A stretch of DNA of 64,000 nucleotides from Planosporangium flavigriseum (GCF_011947225.1 NZ_JAATVW010000001.1:372001-436000); one strand, 5' to 3'; shown: positions 48,551-58,397, numbered from the stretch's first letter. The notes: generated by a model from the letters alone, not told the origin. A program made the numbers and translations.

Positions 48551-48985
48551 ATGACGCCGTCGCGACGACTGGACTCCGACCCGGAGTCCATCGGAGCGTT
48601 ACTCGTACGGGTGCGGCTGGCGTCGGGCCGGTCGCAGTTACGCGTGGCGGAGTTGTTGTGCGCGGCGTCGGGCGTGCCGACCCTGACCCGCCACGAAGTC
48701 TCCCGCTGGGAACGGGAGGAGCGCATCCCGAGCCAGCGCTGGCTGCGGTGGCTGGCGGTGGTGCTCGACGTGCCGCTCGACGAGCTGGAACGCGCCACCG
48801 CCGTCGCCCGGGCCCGGCGCGGTGACGGTGCCGGGCGTGGCTGGACATTACGGATGTTCCGGTCGGGAAGCTGCTGCGTGCCGCCGGTGCTCGGCGTACT
48901 GCACATAGCTGGACGGTCGCGCAGGTCACAGCCGACCACGAGCGGCGGGTCGCCGGGGGGTGCCGCCGGGGCCCGGGCCGGATGA
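48551..48985 (+). CDS. XRE-family helix-turn-helix protein
   Basis: The protein has 144 residues. The N-terminal helix-turn-helix is IGALLVRVRLASGRSQLRVAELLCAASG, then TLTRHEVSRWEREERIPSQRWLRWLA, an XRE fold with an insertion between helices. The C-terminal part (after about residue 92) is Cys/Ser/Gly-rich and unrecognised. GGAGG precedes the start (GTG 48548 or ATG 48551). The stop overlaps the prenyl synthase start by 4 bp, so it is probably co-expressed and may regulate isoprenoid genes; that is inference. Confidence 0.8.
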   Translation: MTPSRRLDSDPESIGALLVRVRLASGRSQLRVAELLCAASGVPTLTRHEVSRWEREERIPSQRWLRWLAVVLDVPLDELERATAVARARRGDGAGRGWTLRMFRSGSCCVPPVLGVLHIAGRSRRSQPTTSGGSPGGAAGARAG

Positions 48986-50073
48986 GACTAGGTTCGGGTG
49001 TCGTGACGGCGGCTGTGTTGGACCGGGCGGACCTGCGTACGCGGGTGGATGCGGCCCTCGGCACGTTCCTGGCCCGCAGGCGTGACCACCTCAAGAGCAT
49101 CGACGAGGCGCTGCTGCCGGTCGCCGACGCGATCGAGCAGTTCGTGCTCGGCGGGGGCAAGCGGCTTCGCCCGGCGTTCGCCTACTGGGGTTACCGGGCC
49201 GCCGGCGGGGCCGACCGCGACGAGGTCGTGGCGGGCGCGGCCGCGCTCGAGTTCGTCCAGGCCAGCGCCCTCATCCACGACGATGTGATGGACGGCTCCG
49301 ACACCCGCCGGGGCGAGCCGGCCATGCACCGGCGCTTCGCGTCGCTGCACCGGGGCTCGAAGTGGCTCGGCGACCCGGACGACTTCGGCACGGCCTCGGC
49401 GATCCTGCTCGGCGACCTGTGCCTGGTGTGGTCGGACGACATGCTGCACAGCAGCGGCCTGGACCCGGTGACCCTGGCCCGGGCGCGCGGCGTCTTCGAC
49501 GACATGCGCACCGAGGTCACCGTCGGGCAGTACCTCGACATCCACACCCAGGCCACCGGCGACACGTCGCTACAGCGGGCCAGCCTGGTGGCGCGCTTCA
49601 AGTCGGCCAAATACACGGTGGAGCGGCCGCTCCTGCTCGGCGCCGCCTTCGCGGACGCGCCGCCAGAGATCTTCCGGGCGTACGAGGCGTTCGGCCTGCC
49701 GCTCGGCGAGGCGTTCCAACTGCGCGACGACGTCCTCGGGGTGTTCGGCGATCCGGCGGTGACCGGCAAGCCGGCCGGCGACGACCTGCGGGAGGGCAAG
49801 CGCACCTACCTGGTGGCGGCGGCGTTCGAGGCGGCCGACGGGGAGCAGGCTCGGCAGTTGCGCGAAGGGCTGGGCGATCCGAACCTCGACGAGGCGGGCA
49901 TCCAGCGGCTTCGTGAGATCATCACCACGACCGGGGCGTTGGCCCGCACCGAGGAGCGCATCGCCGAGCTGACCCGGTCCGCCCTGGCGGCGCTGGGCAC
50001 CGTGCGTCTCGACCCCGAGGGTGTCGAGGTGCTGACGCAGTTGGCCTCGGCCGCCACCCGTCGCTTGACCTAG
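48982..50073 (+). CDS. Polyprenyl diphosphate synthase (FPP/GGPP synthase type)
   Basis: The protein has 363 residues. The first Asp-rich motif is LIHDDVMDGSDTRRG and the second LRDDVLGVFGD, with GGGKRLRPAF upstream and KTASL-like SAKYTVERPLLLGA. The DDVMD with bulky residues before it fits short-chain (C15-C20) IdsA-like enzymes; product length is uncertain. It corresponds in place to Rv2173 (idsA2). The stop overlaps the convergent lycopene cyclase stop at a CCTAGG palindrome. Confidence 0.9.
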   Translation: MRLGSGVVTAAVLDRADLRTRVDAALGTFLARRRDHLKSIDEALLPVADAIEQFVLGGGKRLRPAFAYWGYRAAGGADRDEVVAGAAALEFVQASALIHDDVMDGSDTRRGEPAMHRRFASLHRGSKWLGDPDDFGTASAILLGDLCLVWSDDMLHSSGLDPVTLARARGVFDDMRTEVTVGQYLDIHTQATGDTSLQRASLVARFKSAKYTVERPLLLGAAFADAPPEIFRAYEAFGLPLGEAFQLRDDVLGVFGDPAVTGKPAGDDLREGKRTYLVAAAFEAADGEQARQLREGLGDPNLDEAGIQRLREIITTTGALARTEERIAELTRSALAALGTVRLDPEGVEVLTQLASAATRRLT

Positions 50074-50372
50074 GGATGCGCCTCCCGGTGCCCCAGCCAC
50101 ACCCACACCGACAGGGTCGAGAGCACGAGGGCGAATCCGAACGCGAGGTCCTCGACCGGCGCGTACGCGATCCGCAGGCCCAGGATCGTCTCCGGGTCGT
50201 AGCGCACCACTCCGAGCCCGGTCAGCAGGCCGTTGGACAGCAGTTGAAACCCGAAGATGATCGGGTACGTGGCCCAGAACGTCCCGCGGGCCACGAGCCG
50301 GGTACGCAGCACCGCGACATCGAGGACGAGCGCGGCGAGCACCCCGAACGCCGCGGCGGCGGTGTAGGTCAT
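50070..50372 (-). CDS. Lycopene cyclase domain protein, second subunit (CrtYd-like)
   Basis: The protein has 100 residues and three predicted membrane helices (AAAAFGVLAALVLDVAVL, FWATYPIIFGFQLLSNGL, DLAFGFALVLSTLSVWVWL). The conserved acidic motif is YAPVEDLAFG. Actinobacterial lycopene cyclases are heterodimers of two such small proteins acting on the ends of lycopene. The ATG overlaps the stop of the partner gene (ATGA). This half would act with the 107-residue protein. Confidence 0.85.
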   Translation of the reverse strand: MTYTAAAAFGVLAALVLDVAVLRTRLVARGTFWATYPIIFGFQLLSNGLLTGLGVVRYDPETILGLRIAYAPVEDLAFGFALVLSTLSVWVWLGHREAHP

Positions 50373-50692
50373 GACCGGCGCCACCGGGCCAGTACCGTGC
50401 GGACCGCTTCGAAGCCGAGCACCGCGCAGACCGGTACGACCAGGAAGAACAGGAACTCTTCCAGCGGCAGACCGCCCGGCAGCAGTACCCCGGTGGTCTG
50501 GTCCGAGTCGAAGGTCCAGTGCCCGGCGGCGATCGCGGCCAGGTCCCACGCCGTGAACACGACGACGACGGGCAGCAACGTCAACAACAGGCGGCGCCAA
50601 CGACGCAGCACGCCCACCCGCAGGACCGGCTCCAGCCAGATCGCCGCCGCGAAGCAGCCGAGCAGGACGCCGAGATAGATGAGGTGGCGCAC
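50369..50692 (-). CDS. Lycopene cyclase domain protein, first subunit (CrtYc-like)
   Basis: The protein has 107 residues and three predicted membrane helices (HLIYLGVLLGCFAAAIWL, LLLTLLPVVVVFTAWDLAAI, FLFFLVVPVCAVLGF). The motif LPLEEFLFFLVVP is the diagnostic P-x-E-E of CrtYc/CrtYe proteins, and WDLAAIAAGHWTFD is also characteristic. It implies a cyclised carotenoid. Desaturase and phytoene synthase genes are not in the window. It lies 12 bp after the Rv2175c-like gene. Confidence 0.87.
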   Translation of the reverse strand: MRHLIYLGVLLGCFAAAIWLEPVLRVGVLRRWRRLLLTLLPVVVVFTAWDLAAIAAGHWTFDSDQTTGVLLPGGLPLEEFLFFLVVPVCAVLGFEAVRTVLARWRRS

Positions 50693-50704
50693 CGATTCGA
50701 CCGG

Positions 50705-51052
50705 TCAGAAACCCAGCGCCTGCGCGCGGCGCTTGACTTCTCTGGCCCTGTCACCCGACAATGCCGTCGCCGGGGTCCCCGGAATCGTTTCGTCCTCCGT
50801 ATACAGCCACCGGATGGCCTCTTCGTCGTTGTACCCGGCGTCACGCAGCAACGTCAGTACTCCCGGGAGGTGCTTGCGCACGGTGTCGCCGGCTACGAGT
50901 TCCGCAGGCACGCGCAGCACACCGTTACGCCGCACCGCGATAAGTTCGCCGTCCCGCAGCAACTGGTGCACCTTGGTGATCGGAATTCCCAGCAACTCGG
51001 CGATGTCCGGAAGCACCAGCCAGCGCTGCGGCTCCCCACTCTGATCGGTCAC
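50705..51052 (-). CDS. Rv2175c-like DNA-binding protein
   Basis: The protein has 115 residues from the GTG at 51052. A helix-turn-helix/winged segment is LVLPDIAELLGIPITKVHQLLRDGELIAVRRNGVLRVPAE, and the C-terminal part GVLTLLRDAGYNDEEAIRWLYTEDE matches the Rv2175c family. In M. tuberculosis Rv2175c is phosphorylated by PknL on its flexible N-terminal tail, and pknL is close by here too. The tail is short here (about 10 residues), with Thr and Ser present. Confidence 0.87.
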   Translation of the reverse strand: MTDQSGEPQRWLVLPDIAELLGIPITKVHQLLRDGELIAVRRNGVLRVPAELVAGDTVRKHLPGVLTLLRDAGYNDEEAIRWLYTEDETIPGTPATALSGDRAREVKRRAQALGF

Positions 51053-51074
51053 CCTTTCACCCTGCCATGTCCCG

Positions 51075-51103
51075 CATGTAGAGATCCAATAGATTCCCGT
51101 CAA
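51075..51103 (-). promoter_or_regulatory. Candidate promoter for the Rv2175c-like gene
   Basis: TTGACG (51098-51103) and TACATG (51075-51080) are spaced 17 nt on the minus strand, about 22 nt before the GTG start. The -35 is a near-perfect consensus; the last -10 base is off-consensus. Confidence 0.45.
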
Positions 51104-51150
51104 CCGCAACAGTACGAAGAACCAGAGACGGTACTGAAAGGGACAGCGTC

Positions 51151-51813
51151 GTGAAGCCCTGGGACATAGTGCGCCGGGAGGTCACCGGTGTGTGGCGTTC
51201 GCTCCGCTACGACCTCGACCACCATTCGAAGGCCAAGGCCGGCGTCGAGTCCAAGGCCGACTTCGAGTCCAAGGTCGACTTCGAGCCGACCGTCGCCCTG
51301 CCCGTTCTCCGGGCGCGCGATGCGGAACAGTCGCGCGATGCGGAACAGTCGCGCGATGCAGAACAGTCGCGCGATGCGGAACGGCAGAGCATCTGGACGC
51401 CGCTGCGCGACCCGCGCCGGTTGGTGGCCACGCTGAGCGTGACGGGCGCGATCACCGCCTCGGCCATGGGGGCTTTCTTCGCCGTCACGGGCAGTCTGGG
51501 AATCACGCTCGTGGACGCGCCCGCGACGCCGTCGGCCCCGCAGACGGCACCGGCCAGCGCGCCACAGTCCGTGACGTCCGCCACACAGCGCCAGCTCCCG
51601 ACCACGGCGCCGCCTCGGCCGTCGCCGTCCGCGTCGGTACGCGTGTCGCCAACCCCGGCGACCCGCCCGTCCGTCACAGCGAAGCCCAGCCCGTCCGCCT
51701 CGGCGACCACCACGCCGCCGTCGCACAGCCCGGCGCCGGAACCGATGCCAGCAAGTACGGTCAGCCACACCCCGCTACCGGCCGTCACGCCGTCAGCCAC
51801 CACGACGCCCTGA
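51151..51813 (+). CDS. Single-pass membrane protein with internal tandem repeats, unknown function
   Basis: The protein has 220 residues, and I do not recognise the family. Residues 1-25 are basic/aromatic (KPWDIVRREVTGVWRSLRYD). Two DFESK-type repeats and about three and a half RDAEQS repeats follow. One membrane helix (LVATLSVTGAITASAMGAFFAV) is near 91-112, then a 100-residue Ser/Thr/Pro/Ala-rich outer tail that looks like a wall-spanning linker. GAAAGGG lies upstream of the GTG. It sits between the Rv2175c-like gene and pknL, so it may belong to that signalling group. No enzymatic motif is seen. Confidence 0.75.
   Translation: MKPWDIVRREVTGVWRSLRYDLDHHSKAKAGVESKADFESKVDFEPTVALPVLRARDAEQSRDAEQSRDAEQSRDAERQSIWTPLRDPRRLVATLSVTGAITASAMGAFFAVTGSLGITLVDAPATPSAPQTAPASAPQSVTSATQRQLPTTAPPRPSPSASVRVSPTPATRPSVTAKPSPSASATTTPPSHSPAPEPMPASTVSHTPLPAVTPSATTTP
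51315..51384 (+). repeat. 18-bp tandem repeat inside the 51151 gene
   Basis: About four copies of an 18-bp unit (CGCGATGCGGAACAGTCG, with one G/A change in the third and a divergent last copy) encode the RDAEQS repeats. The copies are almost identical at DNA level, so the array is likely recent and may vary in number. Confidence 0.88.
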
Positions 51814-51860
51814 TTAGCAACCCCGGCACGTCTCACCAAACATACGGCCTACATCCGCCG

Positions 51861-51866
51861 TACACT
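51861..51866 (+). promoter_or_regulatory. -10 element of pknL
   Basis: TACACT lies 8 nt before the pknL ATG, placing the transcript start at the start codon. No Shine-Dalgarno is visible, so the message is likely leaderless. Confidence 0.5.
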
Positions 51867-51874
51867 CGCTGCCG

Positions 51875-53914
51875 ATGGACACGACAGTCGCCGACTCCCT
51901 CATCGGGGCGCTCATTGACGGACGCTACCGCGTTCGCGCGCGGGTCGCACGTGGCGGAATGGCGACCGTCTACACCGCGATGGACGAGCGCCTGGAGCGC
52001 ACCATCGCGCTGAAGATCATTCATCCGACGCAGGCCAACAAGCCCAGCTTCGTCGAGCGGTTCACCGACGAGGCGAAAGTGATCGCACGGCTGACCCACC
52101 CGAACGTGGTCGCCGTCTACGACCAGGGCACCCACGAGGGCCTGCCCTACCTGGTGCTGGAGTACGTGCGAGGCCGGACACTGCGGGAGATCCTCGCCGA
52201 CAAGCGGCGGCTCCAGCCGGCCGACGCGCTAGCGATCATGGAGCAGATGCTCTCCGCGATCGCCGCCGCGCACCGCGCCGGACTCGTGCACCGCGACGTC
52301 AAGCCGGAGAACGTCCTGGTCGCGGAGGCACCCAACCAGAGCCTGCTCGACAGCGTCGTCAAGGTCACCGACTTCGGGCTGGCCCGGGCCGTCGAGGAGG
52401 CCAGCACCGACGCGCCGAGCAGCGCCGGTCAGCTCCTCGCGACCGTCGCCTACGTCGCGCCGGAGTTGGTCACCGAGGGGCGCGCCGACCCGCGGGCCGA
52501 CGTGTACTCGGCCGGCCTGGTCCTCTTCGAGATGCTCACGGGCCGGGTGCCCTACGAGGCGGAGCGGCCGGTCGAGGTCGCCTGGCAGCACGTCGACCGG
52601 GACGTCCCGCCCCCGTCGCGGTACGTGCCCGCCCTGCCGTCGGTCCTCGACGACCTCGTCACGCACGCGACCCGCCGGGATCCGGACGCCCGCCCCACCG
52701 ACGCCGGCGCGCTGTTGGCGGAGGTTCAGGAGGCGCGCGACGCCGTCAGCGCCGCCGCCGAGCCCGCCCGGACGCGGCCCGAGGCCGCACCGACGGTGAT
52801 GGTCCCGCGGTACGACACCGGCCGGAACGCCGACGCGACGGTGTCGATGGACGCGACGGTCCATCTGGGGCCGCCTCCGACGGCCACCGCCCCGCTGCAC
52901 GTGGACCCGACGCTGGCGCAGGACCGGCCGGAGTGGGCGCGGCTGCCCCAGGCCCGTCCCCAGCCGCCCCGCCCACGCCGGGTCCAGATCGAGGACGACG
53001 AGCCGGCCGCGGGTGGCCTCAGCAACCTCAAGAAGCGGGTGCTCGGCAGCCCTCGGGGACGGCTGACGATCGCCGCCATGCTGGCCGTACTCGGCCTGCT
53101 CGTCGCCGTCGGCGGCTGGTGGTTCGGGATCGGCCGCTTCACCACCGCGCCGGAGCTGGTAGCTCTGACGAAAGCGGACGCGATCAGTTTCGCGCAGAGG
53201 AACGGGTTCAGCGTGCGCTTCGACTCGGGGCGCTACGACGAGAAGGTCCCCAAGGACACCGTGGTGGCGCAGGACCCGGGGGCGGGCCGGCGGGTCGTCG
53301 GGGGCAGCACGATCACGTTGTCGCTGTCGCTGGGCCCCGAGCGCTACCTGGTGCCCGACGAGGCGGGCAAGGACGCCGTCCTCGCGCAGAACGAGTTGAC
53401 CAAGCTCAAGCTCGTCGTGCAGGTCACGCAGGTGTACGACGACGTGGTGCCGGCCGGAATGGTCGTGAGCACCGACCCGCCCGCGCAGACGTCCGTCAAG
53501 CCCGGCGCGAAGATCGTGCTCAGGGTCAGCCGCGGTCGGGCGCCGGTCACCGTGCCCGGCGTGATCGGGCAACCGCTCGACCAGGCGCAGGCGACGCTGA
53601 CCTCGATGGGCCTCAAGGTCGTCACCAGCCAGCAGGACAGCCCGAAACCGGCGAACACCGTACTGACCCAGGACCCCGTCGACGGTACGGGCGTCGAGCC
53701 CGGCACGACGATCACGCTCACGGTGAGCAAGGGGCCCCCGCTCGTCGCCGTGCCCGGCCTGGTCGGCCGCAACGCCGTCGAGGCGCGGCAGGTCCTCGCC
53801 GGACTGGGCCTGCAGGCACAGGTCATCGGTGGTGGCACGGTTCGCATTCAGAACCCCCCGGAGGGTCAGCAGGTGCCACCGGGTACGACGATTGTGCTGT
53901 GGTGCTTCGGGTAG
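51875..53914 (+). CDS. pknL: Serine/threonine protein kinase with four PASTA domains (PknL/PknB type)
   Basis: The protein has 679 residues. The kinase domain spans about 17-285, with GGMATVYTA (glycine loop), ALKIIHP (Lys), LVHRDVKPENVLV, VTDFGLA and YVAPELV. A linker, a membrane helix near 398-417 (LTIAAMLAVLGLLVAVGGWWF) and four PASTA repeats follow, ending with TIVLWCFG. PASTA domains bind muropeptides or lipid II. The name follows synteny with M. tuberculosis pknL (next to Rv2175c), although that protein lacks PASTA repeats, so PknB-like function is equally possible. Confidence 0.9.
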   Translation: MDTTVADSLIGALIDGRYRVRARVARGGMATVYTAMDERLERTIALKIIHPTQANKPSFVERFTDEAKVIARLTHPNVVAVYDQGTHEGLPYLVLEYVRGRTLREILADKRRLQPADALAIMEQMLSAIAAAHRAGLVHRDVKPENVLVAEAPNQSLLDSVVKVTDFGLARAVEEASTDAPSSAGQLLATVAYVAPELVTEGRADPRADVYSAGLVLFEMLTGRVPYEAERPVEVAWQHVDRDVPPPSRYVPALPSVLDDLVTHATRRDPDARPTDAGALLAEVQEARDAVSAAAEPARTRPEAAPTVMVPRYDTGRNADATVSMDATVHLGPPPTATAPLHVDPTLAQDRPEWARLPQARPQPPRPRRVQIEDDEPAAGGLSNLKKRVLGSPRGRLTIAAMLAVLGLLVAVGGWWFGIGRFTTAPELVALTKADAISFAQRNGFSVRFDSGRYDEKVPKDTVVAQDPGAGRRVVGGSTITLSLSLGPERYLVPDEAGKDAVLAQNELTKLKLVVQVTQVYDDVVPAGMVVSTDPPAQTSVKPGAKIVLRVSRGRAPVTVPGVIGQPLDQAQATLTSMGLKVVTSQQDSPKPANTVLTQDPVDGTGVEPGTTITLTVSKGPPLVAVPGLVGRNAVEARQVLAGLGLQAQVIGGGTVRIQNPPEGQQVPPGTTIVLWCFG

Positions 53915-54789
53915 ATCAGGATGCGGTTCCCCGGTCGTTGATCGGCGGCCATGCGACGGTTTCCGGTGGGCTGGCCAAGGCGGGTCTGCGCTACCTGGAG
54001 CGCAGTGAGGCCGAGGCCGTGCAGGTGTACGTGTCCAACCCGCGCGGCTGGGCCCTCGCAGCCGGCGATCCGCGCCAGGACGAGGCGTTCGCCACCGGCT
54101 GCGCCGACCGGGGCGTCGCGGCGTACGTGCACGCGTCGCTGCTGGTCAACCTCGGCTCGCCCACGCCGGCCACGGTTGAGCGCTCCGTCGCCACGCTGGA
54201 GCACGCGCTGACCCGGGCGGCGGCGATCGGCGCCCGCGGCGTCGTGTTCCACGCCGGCAGCGCGGTGGACGCCGAGCACGCCGACAAGGCGGCCGACCAG
54301 GTACGCGAGACGCTGCTGCCGCTGCTCGACAAAGCCGCCGCGGCCGGTTGGCCCAAGCTGCTGGTCGAGCCGAGCGCCGGGGGCGGCCGCTCCCTCGCCG
54401 CGCGGGTGGAGGACCTCAGCCCGTACCTCGACGCGGTCGACCGCCACCCCTGGCTGGGCACCTGCTTCGACACGTGCCACGCCTGGGCCGCCGGACACGA
54501 CCTGGCCACGCCGGGCGGCATGACCGCGACGCTCGACGCGCTGGTGTCCGCCGTCGGCCCGGACCGGCTGTGGCTCGTACACGCCAACGATTCCAAGGAC
54601 GCCCTCGGCTCCACCCGCGACCGGCACGAGTCGATCGGCAAGGGCACGATCGGTGCGGCTGCCTTCGGCGAGTTGCTGGCGCATCCGGCGGCTGCGGGCG
54701 TACCGGTCGTCGTGGAGACGCCCAACGACGACGGCGTGGGGCACCCCGCCGACATCGCGCTGCTGCGGTCCCTGGCCCCTCGCCCGTGA
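53902..54789 (+). CDS. nfo: Endonuclease IV (AP endonuclease family 2)
   Basis: The protein has 295 residues. It cleaves 5' of abasic sites. The TIM-barrel metal ligands are in YVHASLLVNLGSP, VFHAGS, LLVEPSAGGG, TCFDTCHAWAAGHD and WLVHANDSKDALGSTRDRHE, with KGTIG following, all conserved. The GTG start at 53902 lies inside the 3' end of pknL (13-bp overlap); no later in-frame ATG/GTG precedes the barrel. The stop codon is part of the terminator palindrome. Confidence 0.92.
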   Translation: MLRVDQDAVPRSLIGGHATVSGGLAKAGLRYLERSEAEAVQVYVSNPRGWALAAGDPRQDEAFATGCADRGVAAYVHASLLVNLGSPTPATVERSVATLEHALTRAAAIGARGVVFHAGSAVDAEHADKAADQVRETLLPLLDKAAAAGWPKLLVEPSAGGGRSLAARVEDLSPYLDAVDRHPWLGTCFDTCHAWAAGHDLATPGGMTATLDALVSAVGPDRLWLVHANDSKDALGSTRDRHESIGKGTIGAAAFGELLAHPAAAGVPVVVETPNDDGVGHPADIALLRSLAPRP

Positions 54790-54836
54790 TCAGCGAGAGT
54801 CTGGGGCGTTATAGCGCCCTAAACTCTCGCTGATCA
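54787..54836. terminator. Bidirectional terminator containing both stop codons of nfo and the threonine aldolase gene
   Basis: Perfect 14-bp arms TGATCAGCGAGAGT (54787-54800) and its complement (54823-54836) enclose a centre with GGGCG/CGCCC pairing, forming a long hairpin. The nfo stop TGA (54787-54789) and the aldolase stop TGA (54834-54836, minus) are the two outer ends of the palindrome. Confidence 0.88.
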
Positions 54837-55853
54837 TGACAAGACGCGGGTGAGCACCTCGATCGCCCGGTCGATTCCGGCGTCGTCGACGTCCAGGTGC
54901 GTGACCAGGCGTACGGTGCGCGGGCCCAGCACAGACACGAGTACGCCCGCCGCACGGGCGGCGGCGGCGACCGTGAGCGCGTCCACCGGGGCCTTGGTCA
55001 GGTCCAGCGGCACAATATTGGTCCGCACCGACTCGGCATCGACCACACCGAACGGGGCCAGAGCCGACGCGAGGCGCCGGGCCCGGGCGTGGTCGTCGGC
55101 GAGCCGGGTGATGTGGTGGCGCAGCGCGTACTGCCCGGCGGCCGCGAGAACCCCGGCCTGCCGCATGCCGCCGCCCATGCGCTTGCGGATCCAGCGGGCC
55201 TTTTCGATCTTCTCCGCCGAGCCGACGACGAGCGAGCCGACCGGCGCGCCGAGCCCCTTGGACAGGCAGACCGACAGGGTGTCGAACAGCCGCCCGTAGG
55301 TGGCGAGGGACACCTGGTCGGCGACGTGGGCGTGCCAGATCCGGGCGCCGTCGCAGTGCAGGGCGACGCCGGCGGAGTCGGCGACCGACCGCAGCCGCTC
55401 CAGGGTGGCCAGCGGGATGACCCCGCCGCCGCCCCGGTTGTGGGTCTGCTCGACCGCGATCGCGCGGGTCGGCACCGCGAAGTACCCGTCGGGGCGGATC
55501 ATCGCCGCGACCTCGTCGGGGTCGATATCGGCGCCGCGGGCCGGCCAGGTGCGGCTGGACACGCCGCCGATGGCCGCCGCGGCCCCGATCTCGTACGTGA
55601 CGACGTGCGCATCGGCGTCGCAGAGCAGTTCCTCGGCCGGCGGGACCACGAGCTGGATCGCGATCTGGTTGGCCATCGAACCGGTCGGGGCGAACAGGGC
55701 CGCCTCGTGCCCGAACAGGGCCGCGACCTCGGCCTGCAGCGCGTTGATCGTCGGGTCCTCGCCGTACACGTCGTCGCCGACCTCGGCCGCGGCCATCGCG
55801 GCGAGCATGGCCGGGGTCGGCTTGGTGACCGTGTCGGAGCGAAGGTCAATCAC
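54834..55853 (-). CDS. ltaE: Low-specificity L-threonine aldolase (PLP enzyme)
   Basis: The protein has 339 residues. It cleaves threonine or allo-threonine to glycine and acetaldehyde. It opens [19 protein letters not shown], has [29 protein letters not shown] and [13 protein letters not shown], and the PLP-lysine is in [14 protein letters not shown]. The GTG start has GAGGG upstream. It is downstream of aroG with a 40-bp gap, possibly the same transcript. Confidence 0.92.
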   Translation of the reverse strand: MIDLRSDTVTKPTPAMLAAMAAAEVGDDVYGEDPTINALQAEVAALFGHEAALFAPTGSMANQIAIQLVVPPAEELLCDADAHVVTYEIGAAAAIGGVSSRTWPARGADIDPDEVAAMIRPDGYFAVPTRAIAVEQTHNRGGGGVIPLATLERLRSVADSAGVALHCDGARIWHAHVADQVSLATYGRLFDTLSVCLSKGLGAPVGSLVVGSAEKIEKARWIRKRMGGGMRQAGVLAAAGQYALRHHITRLADDHARARRLASALAPFGVVDAESVRTNIVPLDLTKAPVDALTVAAAARAAGVLVSVLGPRTVRLVTHLDVDDAGIDRAIEVLTRVLS

Positions 55854-55893
55854 TGGTGTTCCCTCTTCGCGCTTGGCGTGCCGTGGCGAGCCC

Positions 55894-57366
<1,473 letters not shown>

Positions 57367-58341
57367 TTAGAGCCAGTCTTTGCGCTTGAATGTGATGTAA
57401 AGCGCAACAGACATCACGACGGTGACCGTGATGGAGGCGACGAAGCCCCACCACTTGCCGAAGCCGGGGTACGGCACGTTCTGGCCGTAGAAGCCGGTGA
57501 CCGCCGTAGGAACTGCGATGATCGCCGCCCAGCCCGTCAGCTGCTTCATGATCAGGTTCATCCGGTTGCCCTGGACCGTGAGGTTCGTCTCCAAGATCGT
57601 CGTCACGAGGTCCCGGAGCGACTCGGTCCACTCGCTCGCGCGCAGCACGTGGTCGTACACGTCCTGGTAGTACGGCAGCATCGGTTCGCCGACGACGTGC
57701 AGCGTGGGGCGCATCAGCGCGTTGACGACCTCACGCATCGGCAGCGCGACCCGCCGGAGCATGACCAGGCTGCGGCGCAGCTGGAAGGAGCGCCGCTGCA
57801 CGGCGTGCGCGGACGTCCGGCCACCGTCGAAGAGCATCCCCTCCACGCTCTCCAGGGACTGGTCGAGCTCCTCGACCGCCGCCATGTGCCCGTCGACGAG
57901 GGTGTCCAGCAGCCCGTGCAGCAGGAACGCCACCCCGTACTTGGCGAGGTCGGCGTTGTCGTCCCAGCGGGCGACCACCTCCTCCAGGTCGAACCGGTCG
58001 TCGCGCCGAACGGTGACCACGACCCGGGGCGTGGCGAAGACCCCGATCTCAGAGGTGGTGAGCCGGCCGAGCCTGCCGTCCAGCTGGACCGCATACGCGG
58101 AGATGAACAGGTGGTCGCGGTACCGGTCGAGCTTCGGGCGCTGGCCGAACTTCATGGCGTCCTCGACCGCCAGGTGGTGCAGGCCCAGCTCCTCGCTGAT
58201 CAGGTCGAAATCGGCCTGGGTCGGCTTGCACAGATCCAGCCACACCACGGCCTCGTCGTCGGAGAGGCGTTCCGCGATCGTCTCGACCGGGAAATCCTCG
58301 GCCTCCAGGACTCCGTTGCGATACAGCCGGGTGCGTGCCAT
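57367..58341 (-). CDS. corA: CorA-family magnesium/cobalt transporter
   Basis: The protein has 324 residues. A large cytosolic funnel domain (VWLDLCKPTQADFDLISEEL, HHLAVEDAMKFGQRPKLDRY) is followed by two C-terminal helices. The pore signature is YGQNVPYPGF in place of the canonical YGMN, a variant seen in some actinobacterial CorA-like channels; it could alter selectivity. The basic end KRKDWL is typical. Start ATG 58341 was chosen over one 10 codons upstream because MARTRLYRNG is a better N-terminus. Confidence 0.92.
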   Translation of the reverse strand: MARTRLYRNGVLEAEDFPVETIAERLSDDEAVVWLDLCKPTQADFDLISEELGLHHLAVEDAMKFGQRPKLDRYRDHLFISAYAVQLDGRLGRLTTSEIGVFATPRVVVTVRRDDRFDLEEVVARWDDNADLAKYGVAFLLHGLLDTLVDGHMAAVEELDQSLESVEGMLFDGGRTSAHAVQRRSFQLRRSLVMLRRVALPMREVVNALMRPTLHVVGEPMLPYYQDVYDHVLRASEWTESLRDLVTTILETNLTVQGNRMNLIMKQLTGWAAIIAVPTAVTGFYGQNVPYPGFGKWWGFVASITVTVVMSVALYITFKRKDWL

Positions 58342-58355
58342 GCCGCCTAGAGTAG

Positions 58356-58397
58356 GCGCCCAGCTGGCCACGTCGGTCGATCTGGCCAGCTGGGCGC
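58356..58397 (-). terminator. Terminator-like inverted repeat between fabG and corA
   Basis: Perfect 15-bp arms (58356-58370 and 58383-58397) with a 12-nt loop lie after fabG and just before the corA start. They separate the two minus-strand genes. The arm contains the self-complementary CAGCTG. Confidence 0.7.

Noticed and set aside
51315-51384. 18-bp direct repeats as iterons or a replication origin
   Set aside because: They are in frame within a coding region, have no AT-rich neighbour and no replication genes nearby.
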